Both the position numbers and the translations under genes were made by a program. Under the pieces are notes generated by a model, which ran no database searches, was not told where the DNA came from, and saw nothing but the letters and a program-made list of their open reading frames with translations. From contig JAFIGS010000023.1 of NCBI GenBank assembly GCA_017849615.1, forward strand, positions 19,871-83,870: a stretch of DNA of 64,000 bases. Reading direction: 5' to 3'. Position 1 is the stretch's first letter, and every line of letters begins with the position of its first letter. Below are positions 1 through 7,537 of this stretch, in pieces. This stretch comes from Pseudolabrys sp. GTDB taxonomy: Bacteria > Pseudomonadota > Alphaproteobacteria > Rhizobiales > Xanthobacteraceae.

Positions 1-150
1 GACGGTCACTGGCGGATAGAGCAGCCGCGGGCCGAAATGCTGTTCGTATTGCGCGTGCGCCGGCGCGGCCGCGCAGGCGGCCATCGCCGCGAGCGCGGCA
101 GAGAGGCTAAGTGCCCTATTGCGCGGCCGTGCGTACGCCGGTGACGCCAT
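1..150 (-). CDS. Secreted protein, N-terminal fragment cut by the window edge
   Basis: An open frame runs from an ATG at 150 off the left edge (50 codons visible). It begins inside the last codons of the neighbouring protease gene. The product opens with a basic stretch (ARPRNR), then an Ala/Leu-rich hydrophobic core, and ends in APAHA followed by Q, a good signal peptidase I site near residue 34. The mature part starts YEQHFGPRLLYPP, which I do not recognise. Overlap with the upstream protease stop (116-118) suggests translational coupling and membership of the same minus-strand operon. The position after two trypsin-fold genes makes another protease or its partner possible, but this is a guess. 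Confidence 0.55.
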   Translation of the reverse strand, partial: MASPAYARPRNRALSLSAALAAMAACAAAPAHAQYEQHFGPRLLYPPVTV

Positions 151-1051
151 TGATCCAGTCCCGATATTTGCTGACATTGACGTAGACGCCCGGATAGCGC
201 CTCTCGGTGCAGCCCGCGCCCCAGCTCACGATGCCGATCAGCACCGGCACGCCGCGTTCGTCATAGATAAACGAGGGGCCGCCGCTGTCGCCCTGGCAGG
301 AGTCGGCAGCGCCGAGTCCGCCGCAGAGCATCCTGTCGGTGACGGCGCCGCCATAGGCTTCGTTGCATTTGTCGTTGCCGACCACCGGCACGATGGCGAG
401 CAGCAGATTGCCGGAAATCGGGCTGCCGACATTGAAGGACGCGCTGCCCCAGCCGGTAATCAGCATGCGGTCGCCGTCGCGAAGTCCGATCGCGACCAAT
501 GTGTCGGAGGCGATGCTGACCGGCGTGCCGGGCAGCGGCTCGGAAAATTGCAGCAGCGCCAGATCGTTCTCGGGCACGCCTTGCGCCGTGATGCGATAGT
601 CGGGATGCGGCAGGATGCGGGCCACGGGCGTGGATACGCCGTCGCGGTACAGAACATTGGTGCCGAACAGAATCTGCAGTTGTGCGGGCGCGAGCGGCGC
701 GATCTGCGTCCGGCTATCCGTGCCCGTGGCCTCGGCCACGCAATGCGCCGCAGTCAGGACCCAGGCCGGCGCGATCAGAACGCCGCCGCAATAATGGCCG
801 CGCTGCTGCGGCACGCCGGCGACCCCGATCGACACGACGTTGCTCTGCGCGCGGTCCGGCATCACGCTGGCCGTTCCGAGGAAGACCTGCTGCGGCTCGC
901 CAGACCTGAGCTGTTCGACCCTTTGCTGGTATTGCCGCTCCACATTCGGCAGCGAGCGCAGGATGCTGTCCTGCGTTTGCGCGCGAACGCCGGCGACGAG
1001 CGCCAGCCCGATGGCGGCGGCCGCCAGACCTCGTGTGGCCGCGCCCGTCAT
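116..1051 (-). CDS. Secreted trypsin-like serine protease (S1 family)
   Basis: The 311-aa product has an N-terminal signal peptide (hydrophobic core about residues 8-22, cleavage after GVRA) and a complete chymotrypsin-fold domain from about residue 70. The catalytic triad is visible: His103 in LTAAHC, Asp163 in ENDLALL and Ser256 in DSCQGDSGGP. An Asp six residues before the serine points to trypsin-like Arg/Lys specificity. The C-terminal GIVSWGAGC and PGVYVNVSKYRDWI motifs are typical of S1 enzymes. The ATG overlaps the stop of the upstream trypsin-fold gene (ATGA), so the two are probably co-translated. It should act in the periplasm or outside the cell. Substrate unknown. Confidence 0.9.
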   Translation of the reverse strand: MTGAATRGLAAAAIGLALVAGVRAQTQDSILRSLPNVERQYQQRVEQLRSGEPQQVFLGTASVMPDRAQSNVVSIGVAGVPQQRGHYCGGVLIAPAWVLTAAHCVAEATGTDSRTQIAPLAPAQLQILFGTNVLYRDGVSTPVARILPHPDYRITAQGVPENDLALLQFSEPLPGTPVSIASDTLVAIGLRDGDRMLITGWGSASFNVGSPISGNLLLAIVPVVGNDKCNEAYGGAVTDRMLCGGLGAADSCQGDSGGPSFIYDERGVPVLIGIVSWGAGCTERRYPGVYVNVSKYRDWINGVTGVRTAAQ

Positions 1052-2115
1052 TTTCCCGCTCCGCCATTAGCCGCGATGATGCTCTTGATCCAGGGCACGA
1101 AGTGCTGGACGTCGAGATAGGCGTTCATCTTGTCCACGACGGGTGGACACACCGCCGGCCACGACACCATGCCGCCCATATATTGCTGCCCCGATGCGTC
1201 GCGCATGATCACCGGGCCACCGCCAAAGCGGTAGCAGACGTCGTGATGCGCCGAGAGCGAGGAGGCGCAGAACACGCCGGCGCCCTTGAGCTTGGGAAAG
1301 TTGCCGGCGGAAAAGCAGGAGTCGCCGCGCACGGCGACCTGCAACAGCTGCTGCACCTCGCCCTTCTGCCGCGCCAGCAATGCCAGATTGGTGACGCCCC
1401 ACCCCACGACGTGGCCGATATCGCCCTTCCGGCTCATCGGCGATGGCCCTTCCAGTTTGAGCGGCGGACCGAAACTCTGGCCGTTGGTATCGATCTTCAG
1501 AAGCGCAACATCGTTCTTCAGGGTCCGCGGATCGTACTGCGGATGCACCACGATCTTGCGGACCGCGACCTTGGGACCGGGCTGCGACAGGCGCGTCGTG
1601 TTGAACAGCGCGAAGACCTCCGGATCGATCGGCCAGCGCCGCGTCCAGGCGAAGGTGCAATGCGCGGCGGTCAGCACCCATTGCGGCGCGATCAGCGTGC
1701 CGACGCAGACATAGCCTTCCTGCGGCGGGCGCTGGTCTTCGACGAGCGCCACCAGGAACGGAAAGGTGCGCTCCGGCAGGATATCCAGCGCCTGTTCCGG
1801 CGGCGCGCCTTGATCGTGGCCGAGCGGCGTAATGACGCGGTCGTCGTGATTGTTGCCGTTGTGATTGCGCGTGCCGTCCGGATTGGGCCGCAAAGCCGGA
1901 TTCGGCGGAAACACCGACGGCGCCTTGAAGGTCTCGTTGAGATTGCGAATGATGTCTTCCTCGCGGGTGATGCCGCGAGCGCGGTCAGGTGCGGTGAACA
2001 ACGACGCGAGGACGGCAAGCATCCCCGTAGCCCGGATGAAGCGCAGCGAAATCCGGGGCCACGATCCCGGGTTTCGCTTCGCTCCACCCGGGCAACATGC
2101 AATGATCGTCACCAT
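1048..2115 (-). CDS. Trypsin-fold protein lacking the catalytic serine (predicted pseudoprotease)
   Basis: The 355-aa product carries an S1 fold from about residue 118, with His152 (LTAAHC) and Asp202 (KNDVALLKI) in place. Where active enzymes read C-x-G-D-S-G-G-P it reads C294-Y-R-F-G-G-G-P301: the nucleophile Ser is Gly298, the preceding Asp is Phe and the oxyanion-hole Gly is Arg. It should not hydrolyse peptide bonds, although the fold looks intact. The chosen ATG at 2115 overlaps the stop of the upstream gene. This start makes the first ~30 residues translate a dispersed palindromic repeat, so the ATG at 2022 (MLAVLASLF, a weak signal sequence) is an alternative. The stop overlaps the start of the active protease, suggesting a paired role such as binding or regulation. 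Confidence 0.8.
   Translation of the reverse strand: MVTIIACCPGGAKRNPGSWPRISLRFIRATGMLAVLASLFTAPDRARGITREEDIIRNLNETFKAPSVFPPNPALRPNPDGTRNHNGNNHDDRVITPLGHDQGAPPEQALDILPERTFPFLVALVEDQRPPQEGYVCVGTLIAPQWVLTAAHCTFAWTRRWPIDPEVFALFNTTRLSQPGPKVAVRKIVVHPQYDPRTLKNDVALLKIDTNGQSFGPPLKLEGPSPMSRKGDIGHVVGWGVTNLALLARQKGEVQQLLQVAVRGDSCFSAGNFPKLKGAGVFCASSLSAHHDVCYRFGGGPVIMRDASGQQYMGGMVSWPAVCPPVVDKMNAYLDVQHFVPWIKSIIAANGGAGK
2030..2093. repeat. Dispersed palindromic (REP-like) element inside a 5' coding end
   Basis: Two arms of about 28 bases (2030-2058 and 2066-2093) are near-complementary around a short loop and would form a long hairpin. The minus-strand translation contains GGAKRNPG and the plus-strand one DEAQRNPG. 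From general knowledge, palindromes with this coding signature are scattered through Bradyrhizobium-like genomes. Here it sits at the 5' end of the pseudoprotease gene and may have been captured as coding sequence. Confidence 0.7.
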
Positions 2116-4067
2116 GACGTCCGCCTGTCGATGATGGTGACGCGGCGCTGCGAGGCGGCGGCGCGGGCTTTCACCTTGGTGGACTTGCGGGTGACCTTCG
2201 GCGCCGGGGCGGCGCCTGCTTCGCTGGTCGCCGCCGGCGCGGTCGTGGCGCCATGCGATGCTGCCGTCGCCGCGGCGGCCGCTCCATTGGGCTTGGCATT
2301 GCCGGCGACACCGGCGTTGTCGGTGATGCCCTTGTAGCGGATCAGCCGATATCCGTGCATCTCGCTCGGGCGATAGGTGCGCTCGCAGACGCCCTGACAC
2401 AGAAAGCGCGTCGAGGATTCCAGCACGACAAAGGCGATGGCGGCGCCCTCGGCCATGCCGGTGAACAGCCGCACATGGCGTTGCGGCCAGTCGAAGGCGT
2501 CGCCCGGCCTGAGATCGGCGAGGCTGTCGAGATCGGTGGCGACATCGAGCAGCCCGGAGGTGCCGCGCTTGTCGATGCCCCAGGCCCGCGACACGAAACC
2601 GGAGCAATCGACGCCGGCGGAGTCGGCGAAGACACAGTAATTGAATTCGGCCTGGCGGCAGGTGCAGAGGTTGCCGGCCAGCGCGCCCCATTCGGTGCGG
2701 GTGCGGAAGGTGGCCGGCGTGTCATCGTCGCCCCAGCGATAGGGCATCGGGCCGATGGTGGTGCCGATCATGTCGCGGGTGAAGTTGCGCGGCCGCAGCC
2801 AGACATAGGAGCGCACCGGGTCGCAGCGGCTCTCGATGCCGGACCGCTCGAAGTTCTCGCGCTGCATCGTCCAGTTGACGGTGAGATAGGCGCGCGCATT
2901 CTCCAGCACCTTGGCGCGGGAAACCGGCGGCGCGGCGATGTCGATCTCAACAGGCGCGCCGGCGCCGTTGAACGGCGTCGAGTTGTCGCCCTGCACCGTG
3001 GTATCGACCGCGATCTCGCGCAATTTGCGCGACAGGCTCTTGAGTTCGGTGTCGCCCAGGCGGCGGTTGCCGGCGCGCGGCGGCGCGGCGAAATCGTATT
3101 CGTCGATCCTGACGCCCTCGACGGTCGAGCGCAGCACGCGCGCCTGTCCGCCGCCGGTAATGGCGATGAAATTGCGGGTGACCATCTCGAAGTTGTCGAG
3201 CGGCACATGAACGACGCCGGACAGCTTGCCGGCCTTGTCGAAGCGCTGCACCACGACGCGTACGGTGAGCGCCGGCTTCACCGCCACGATTTCCTCGCTG
3301 ACGACATAGCGGTTGTCGCCGGTGCCGGTGGAAATCTCATAGGCCTGCGCCAACTGGCCGCCGGCGACCGAGCGCACGGTCAGCGGATGCGTGCCGTTCT
3401 GCCGCTCGTCATTGACGATCATTTCCTGCGCGCCGCGCCGCGTCAGCCGGCGCGCGCGGATCGACGGATCGGAACCGTTCGGCGTCGATTGCAACGTCGT
3501 GAAGGTGGCCGGATCGACATTGCGCTGGATGGTCGCCTGCGTGCGATGCGAGAAGTCGATCAGGCGGATCGCCGTCGGCAGGCCGACAATGTCCTCGGTA
3601 TCGAAGCCCTCGGGGAATTTGGCGCGGCCGAGCACGCGGCCCTCGTCGTTGAAGAAAACGAGATCGTTGGCGAGCGGGCCGCGCACGGCCATCAGGCCGT
3701 CGCGGATCCACATGAACTGACCCGGCATCTGGCCGATCTGCTCCGGCGCGGTGCGGATCATGTTGAGCGTGTCGGGGTTCGGCTCGGCGGTCACCGGCGG
3801 CGGCAGCGCGCCGGGCGAACGCGGATCGTTCGGCGGCGGTGGCGGGCCGGCCGGGGCCTGCGCGCGGATCGCCGGTTCCTCGAATGGCGGTCTCGCCGGC
3901 CTGATCTGGCCGGGCTGCTGAAAGCGCTGCGTCGTCGAGACCGGAATGGTTGCCTGAACCGGCGGCGCTTTGGTTTCGCGGGCGGGCGCGGGCGCGAGCG
4001 CGCCGGGCGCAACGGCCATAACGAGCCCTATATAGAAAGCGGCCGACAACGCCGCGCGCTTCCTCAT
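2109..4067 (-). CDS. Secreted NlpC/P60-like protein with a long N-terminal region
   Basis: The 652-aa product starts MRKRAALSAAFYIGLVMAV, a signal peptide, then a Pro/Ala-rich linker. The middle (about residues 115-330) contains repeated strand-rich segments reminiscent of a propeller or sandwich, not assigned to a family. The C-terminal part has GVDCSGFVSRAWG, matching the catalytic Cys motif of NlpC/P60 hydrolases, and RHVRLF downstream as the probable catalytic His. A cluster of extra cysteines (CTCRQ, NYC, CQGVC) suggests disulphides. The tail is Ala/Lys/Arg-rich. A further ATG 27 bases upstream is possible, but the chosen one starts the signal peptide directly. Peptidoglycan or peptide cleavage is inferred only. 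It is first in the protease operon. Confidence 0.7.
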   Translation of the reverse strand: MRKRAALSAAFYIGLVMAVAPGALAPAPARETKAPPVQATIPVSTTQRFQQPGQIRPARPPFEEPAIRAQAPAGPPPPPNDPRSPGALPPPVTAEPNPDTLNMIRTAPEQIGQMPGQFMWIRDGLMAVRGPLANDLVFFNDEGRVLGRAKFPEGFDTEDIVGLPTAIRLIDFSHRTQATIQRNVDPATFTTLQSTPNGSDPSIRARRLTRRGAQEMIVNDERQNGTHPLTVRSVAGGQLAQAYEISTGTGDNRYVVSEEIVAVKPALTVRVVVQRFDKAGKLSGVVHVPLDNFEMVTRNFIAITGGGQARVLRSTVEGVRIDEYDFAAPPRAGNRRLGDTELKSLSRKLREIAVDTTVQGDNSTPFNGAGAPVEIDIAAPPVSRAKVLENARAYLTVNWTMQRENFERSGIESRCDPVRSYVWLRPRNFTRDMIGTTIGPMPYRWGDDDTPATFRTRTEWGALAGNLCTCRQAEFNYCVFADSAGVDCSGFVSRAWGIDKRGTSGLLDVATDLDSLADLRPGDAFDWPQRHVRLFTGMAEGAAIAFVVLESSTRFLCQGVCERTYRPSEMHGYRLIRYKGITDNAGVAGNAKPNGAAAAATAASHGATTAPAATSEAGAAPAPKVTRKSTKVKARAAASQRRVTIIDRRTSW

Positions 4068-4394
4068 CGCAGATCCCCGGTAGTAAGTATGCACTGCAGA
4101 TTGCGTGAGTGAATTATAGCGACCATTGCGTGCGACTGAATCGCCGAGCGGAATTAACGCTAACGGCCACGGTCAACCGGGCGTGCAAACGGACGCAGCA
4201 TGTGCCGCGATGAGACGGCGCGCTGTCGGCACATCGACGGCAGCGGCAAGATCATGCCGATCCAGATCATCGCGGCGGCGGCAGCGACGGTGAGTGCTGC
4301 CGATGCGCGCCACAGGAAAGCCGTGACGCCATTGCCACCCTTCGACAGCGCGCGGCGGCTGCGGACCAGCAGCCACAGCAGGTTGAGGCGGCGG
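4068..4394. other. Intergenic region downstream of the sugar transferase with an inverted repeat
   Basis: No convincing gene was found. A minus-strand open frame encodes a membrane-like stretch (ALTVAAAAAMIWIGMIL) but has no usable start before it. An inverted repeat ATGTGCCG (4200-4207) / CGGCACAT (4227-4234) may be an operator for the downstream NlpC gene; the same octamer recurs in other control regions of the polysaccharide cluster. Confidence 0.4.
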
Positions 4395-5150
4395 CTAGCC
4401 GCCCGAGCCCCGGGTGATCTCGCGGAACACGGTGCGTACGATGATCTTGATGTCGAGCCACAGCGACCAGGTCGCGATGTAGCGCAGATCGTAATCGAGC
4501 CGCTCGATCGCCGACAGCGCCACCGTGGTCTCGCCACGAAAGCCGCTGACCTGCGCCAGGCCCGTGACGCCCGGGCGCACGATATGGCGCTGGAAGTAGT
4601 ATGGCGTGAGCTGCTCGTAGAGCATGCCGCCGGCCAGCATGCCGGGGACGTGCGGGCGAGGACCAACCAGCGACATGTCTCCTTTGAGCACGTTGATGAG
4701 CTGCGGCAGCTCATCGAGGCTCGACTTGCGCAGGATGCGGCCTATCCGCGTAACGCGCGGATCGTTGCCGACGGTCTGCTGCACGCCGCGCGCATCGCCG
4801 CGATCGGTGTACATCGTGCGAAACTTGAAAATCCAAAAGCGTCGATTGCGATAGCCGTAGCGCTTCTGCCGGAAGAAAACGGGGCCCGGCGACGTCGCCT
4901 TGATCGCGATGGCGATGCCGATGAAGAGCGGTGCGAATGCGATCAGGCCGAACAAGGCGCCGGCGATATCGATCGCGCGCTTGGCCGCGATCATCGCATT
5001 CGACGGCTCGGGCATGACGCGTGAAACGGGCTGCTGCGACCGATGCTGAATGGGGCGCGTCTGCAATCGCTGCAGCAGCGAATCGGAGCCACCAAGCGCC
5101 GCCGCGTCTCCGGAACGGCGCAGTTGATCCATCGGGATTGAAAAGTTCAT
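4395..5150 (-). CDS. Exopolysaccharide priming sugar-1-phosphate transferase (ExoY/WcaJ family)
   Basis: The 251-aa product is a bacterial sugar transferase that moves a hexose-1-phosphate from a UDP-sugar to undecaprenyl phosphate, the first step in repeat-unit assembly at the inner membrane. Visible hallmarks are KRAIDIAGALFGL opening a single hydrophobic segment (about residues 58-80), the FKFRTMY motif, and DELPQLINVLKGDMSLVGPRP near the middle. The length fits the short ExoY type without the N-terminal four-helix domain of WbaP. The ATG at 5150 has a good AGAGGA ribosome site; a longer reading to 5285 would add non-family sequence. It is divergent from a small membrane protein and the Wza-like gene. 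Confidence 0.92.
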   Translation of the reverse strand: MNFSIPMDQLRRSGDAAALGGSDSLLQRLQTRPIQHRSQQPVSRVMPEPSNAMIAAKRAIDIAGALFGLIAFAPLFIGIAIAIKATSPGPVFFRQKRYGYRNRRFWIFKFRTMYTDRGDARGVQQTVGNDPRVTRIGRILRKSSLDELPQLINVLKGDMSLVGPRPHVPGMLAGGMLYEQLTPYYFQRHIVRPGVTGLAQVSGFRGETTVALSAIERLDYDLRYIATWSLWLDIKIIVRTVFREITRGSGG

Positions 5151-5254
5151 CGGCGTCCTCTTTCTGCGCGTGCAGTGCAGCGAGAGTGAACGGGCAATGT
5201 GAAGACACTGGGGCACGCACGCGACAGCGGCTGTCATAATGTGTGTCAAATTGT

Positions 5255-5271
5255 GTGCAGACTGACTGCAC
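5255..5271. promoter_or_regulatory. Inverted repeat in a divergent control region
   Basis: GTGCAG-ACTGA-CTGCAC is a perfect 6-bp dyad with a 5-bp spacer. It lies between the divergent sugar transferase (start 5150) and the small membrane protein (start 5301), where a shared operator would be expected. The binding protein is unknown. Confidence 0.35.
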
Positions 5272-5300
5272 TGGTGCCGCGACATGAGGCAGAGTTGCGC

Positions 5301-5456
5301 ATGGAGGCCGTAAAACGGACCAAGTTTCGATCTTTCCTCAACAACTGCATGTCAGGGCGCGACGAATGCAGCGCGTCGCAAATGCGCGGCGGCTTTCTGG
5401 TGCTTAATTTGCTTGTCTGGGTGGTCATTCTCGCGAGCTTTGAACTTCTCTCGTAA
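5301..5456 (+). CDS. Small single-pass membrane protein (51 aa)
   Basis: The frame from ATG 5301 encodes a basic N-terminus (MEAVKRTKFRSF) and a hydrophobic C-terminal helix (FLVLNLLVWVVILASFELL), a typical single-span small protein. GAGGCAGAG upstream is a plausible ribosome site. It precedes the Wza-like exporter gene by about 100 bases and is divergent from the priming transferase, so a role in polysaccharide assembly is possible. No family recognised. An in-frame ATG at 5199 would make it 85 aa, but that extension runs through the control region. Confidence 0.45.
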   Translation: MEAVKRTKFRSFLNNCMSGRDECSASQMRGGFLVLNLLVWVVILASFELLS

Positions 5457-5554
5457 ATAATTCTCACCGGGCGCGGAACAACGACGCCATTCAAGCGTTC
5501 GCAACGTCAGCCGGGGGAATGTGCGTAACAACGTTGTATTGTGTGGTGGCGAAC

Positions 5555-6148
5555 ATGGTTCAGCTACGTATGATTCCATTGTGCCTGTTGCCGGCGTTCG
5601 TCCTGGGCGGCTGCGCTGCAAGCGAACAGGCGATTTATCAGGACACTCAGGTTTCGAGTTACGGCCCGCCCCCAGGCCGCGCCGCGGCCGGCCCCTATGT
5701 GCTGGGGCCAGGCGACAAGGTGCGTCTCAAGATCTATGGCGATGCCGAGGTGAACGGCGACTATGAGGTCAACAGCGCCGGCTTCGTGTCGATCCCGCTC
5801 GTCGGACAGGTCAGAGCCGCCGGCCTCTCCACGGCGCAACTCGAAAATGCGCTGAAGGCCCGCATGCACGGCAAGGTCGCCAACGATCCGAAGGTGAATG
5901 TCGAGATCGCGACCTATGCGTCATTCTATGTCCACGGCGAGGTCAAGAAGGCCGGCGTCTATCCATTCCAGCCCGGCATCACCGTCGCCGATGCCGTGGC
6001 GACCGCGGGCGGCCTCACCTACCGGGCCAACGAAGGCAAAGTGTTTTTGCGGCGCGCCGGGTCGCACGAAACGGTGATCGTCCCGCTCGAGGGCGCGGTG
6101 CGCGTCTATCCGGGCGACAATCTGCGGGTCGCAGAGCGTTACTTCTAG
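5555..6148 (+). CDS. Polysaccharide export lipoprotein (Wza/ExoF-like)
   Basis: The 197-aa product starts with a lipoprotein signal peptide ending in LGGC (Cys near residue 17). It contains the Poly_export motif YVLGPGDKVRLKIYG followed by an SLBB-type domain (VHGEVKKAGVYPFQPGITVADAVATAGGL). Such proteins form or gate the outer-membrane channel for exported polysaccharide. At about 200 aa it is shorter than Wza (~380 aa) and closer to the short alphaproteobacterial type. The start was placed at ATG 5555 because it directly precedes the signal peptide; a frame to 5519 is open. It is followed within 10 bases by the beta-barrel gene and is probably co-transcribed with it. Confidence 0.9.
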   Translation: MVQLRMIPLCLLPAFVLGGCAASEQAIYQDTQVSSYGPPPGRAAAGPYVLGPGDKVRLKIYGDAEVNGDYEVNSAGFVSIPLVGQVRAAGLSTAQLENALKARMHGKVANDPKVNVEIATYASFYVHGEVKKAGVYPFQPGITVADAVATAGGLTYRANEGKVFLRRAGSHETVIVPLEGAVRVYPGDNLRVAERYF

Positions 6149-6157
6149 GCGCCATCC

Positions 6158-7537
6158 GTGCATCGCTCGATGGCGGCCAGGCGCCGACCTCATTCGCTTT
6201 TGTCCCGTTTGCTCGGAGGGACGTTTCTCGCCGTCTCGCTCGGCGCGGGACAGGCGCAGGCGCAACTCGTCATCGATCCGATACGCGAGATCGCTCCGCC
6301 CTGGAACGCGCTGCGCCCGTTTGAGTCAACGCCGCTGCCGGTTCTGTCCGAGCCAAAAACCCGCGATCCGGTGGCACCCGAAGATACGCCGGTGGCGACG
6401 CGCGTGCGCCCGGAATACGCGCCGCGCGGCATCCGCTTCGGCCCGTGGATGTATACGCCGACGCTGACGGCGGGCGCCTTTTATGACAGCAACGTCTTTT
6501 CGTCCTCGACCAACAAGCAGGCCGATTTCGCCAGCCGTTTCTCGGCCGGCCTGAGCGCGCAAAGTCTGTGGGAGCGGCACTCGCTCGATATGCGGCTGAT
6601 CGCCGACACGACGAACTATCGCAGCAATACGAGCCTGAACTCGACCGATATCGACTTCAGCGCCAACGGGCGCATCGACATCGACCACAGCACGCAGGTG
6701 CTGGGCCGCTTCCAGGCCGCCTATCTGCATGACGAGATCGGATCGCTCACCTCCCCGACGGGCGCCATCGAGCCGACGCCTTATGGCTTCCTGTCCGGCG
6801 ACGTGACCCTGCGCAAGCAGTTCGGCCGCATCACCACATCGGGCGGCGCGCGCGTCGACCGTTACGACTATGGCTCGGTGCGCGCCGCCGACGGCGCGAC
6901 CATTAATCAGGATGCGCGCGACGGCGAGGTCTATACGGCGCACGGCCGCATCGACTATGCCTTCTCCGAAAAATCGGCGGTGTTCGCGGCGTTCGAGAAC
7001 AACTGGCGGGAGCTGCGCGGCACGCCGACCACGTCGCTCAACTCGAACGGCTATCGCGCCCTGGCCGGCGTCAATCTCGAGTTGTCGCGGCTGATCCGGG
7101 GTGAGTTCGCGGCCGGCTATCTGCGTCAGAATTTCGCATCGGCTGCGATCGGCGACGTTTCCGGCCCGGCCTATCGCGCCACGCTCACCTGGCGCCCGAC
7201 GCGGCAGATGGACGTGCATTTCAAGACCGAGCAGGTGGTCACGACCACGTCCGACACCAGCCCGACCGCCGCGCTCGCCTCATCGTATCAACTCGGCGCC
7301 GATTATGAACTCCGGCCCAACCTCATCCTCTCGCCCCTGCTGGTCTACGAGAAGGACAAATTCCAGGGTATGGACAGAAACGACAACGTCTACGCCGCCG
7401 AACTGCGTCTCAAGCACCTGATTAACAACTGGGCGTCGAGCTCGGTGTATTACCGGTACCTGCAGCGCGACAGCAGCGTCGCGATCAACAGCTACGACAA
7501 GCACGTCATCGGCTTCAACGCTTCCCTTCGATTTTGA
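6158..7537 (+). CDS. Outer-membrane beta-barrel protein of the polysaccharide cluster
   Basis: The 459-aa product has a signal peptide ending GQAQAQ and then a long series of alternating amphipathic strands, ending in a C-terminal aromatic (ASLRF), as outer-membrane barrels do. The sequence YTPTLTAGAFYDSNVF resembles the BBP2-type barrels often found beside Wza-like exporters in alphaproteobacteria. The proposed role is passage or anchoring of the polysaccharide at the outer membrane. GTG 6158 is used; ATG 6170 is an alternative start. The last 23 bases overlap, tail to tail, the convergent glycosyltransferase gene. Confidence 0.8.
   Translation: MHRSMAARRRPHSLLSRLLGGTFLAVSLGAGQAQAQLVIDPIREIAPPWNALRPFESTPLPVLSEPKTRDPVAPEDTPVATRVRPEYAPRGIRFGPWMYTPTLTAGAFYDSNVFSSSTNKQADFASRFSAGLSAQSLWERHSLDMRLIADTTNYRSNTSLNSTDIDFSANGRIDIDHSTQVLGRFQAAYLHDEIGSLTSPTGAIEPTPYGFLSGDVTLRKQFGRITTSGGARVDRYDYGSVRAADGATINQDARDGEVYTAHGRIDYAFSEKSAVFAAFENNWRELRGTPTTSLNSNGYRALAGVNLELSRLIRGEFAAGYLRQNFASAAIGDVSGPAYRATLTWRPTRQMDVHFKTEQVVTTTSDTSPTAALASSYQLGADYELRPNLILSPLLVYEKDKFQGMDRNDNVYAAELRLKHLINNWASSSVYYRYLQRDSSVAINSYDKHVIGFNASLRF

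Noticed and set aside
119-1120. Long plus-strand frame (333 codons) opposite the protease gene
   Set aside because: Antisense shadow of a real gene; Asp/His/Arg-rich sequence without domains.
4160-4714. 184-codon minus frame with a hydrophobic C-terminal part
   Set aside because: It mostly shadows the sugar transferase and has no start codon before the membrane-like segment in the non-overlapping part.
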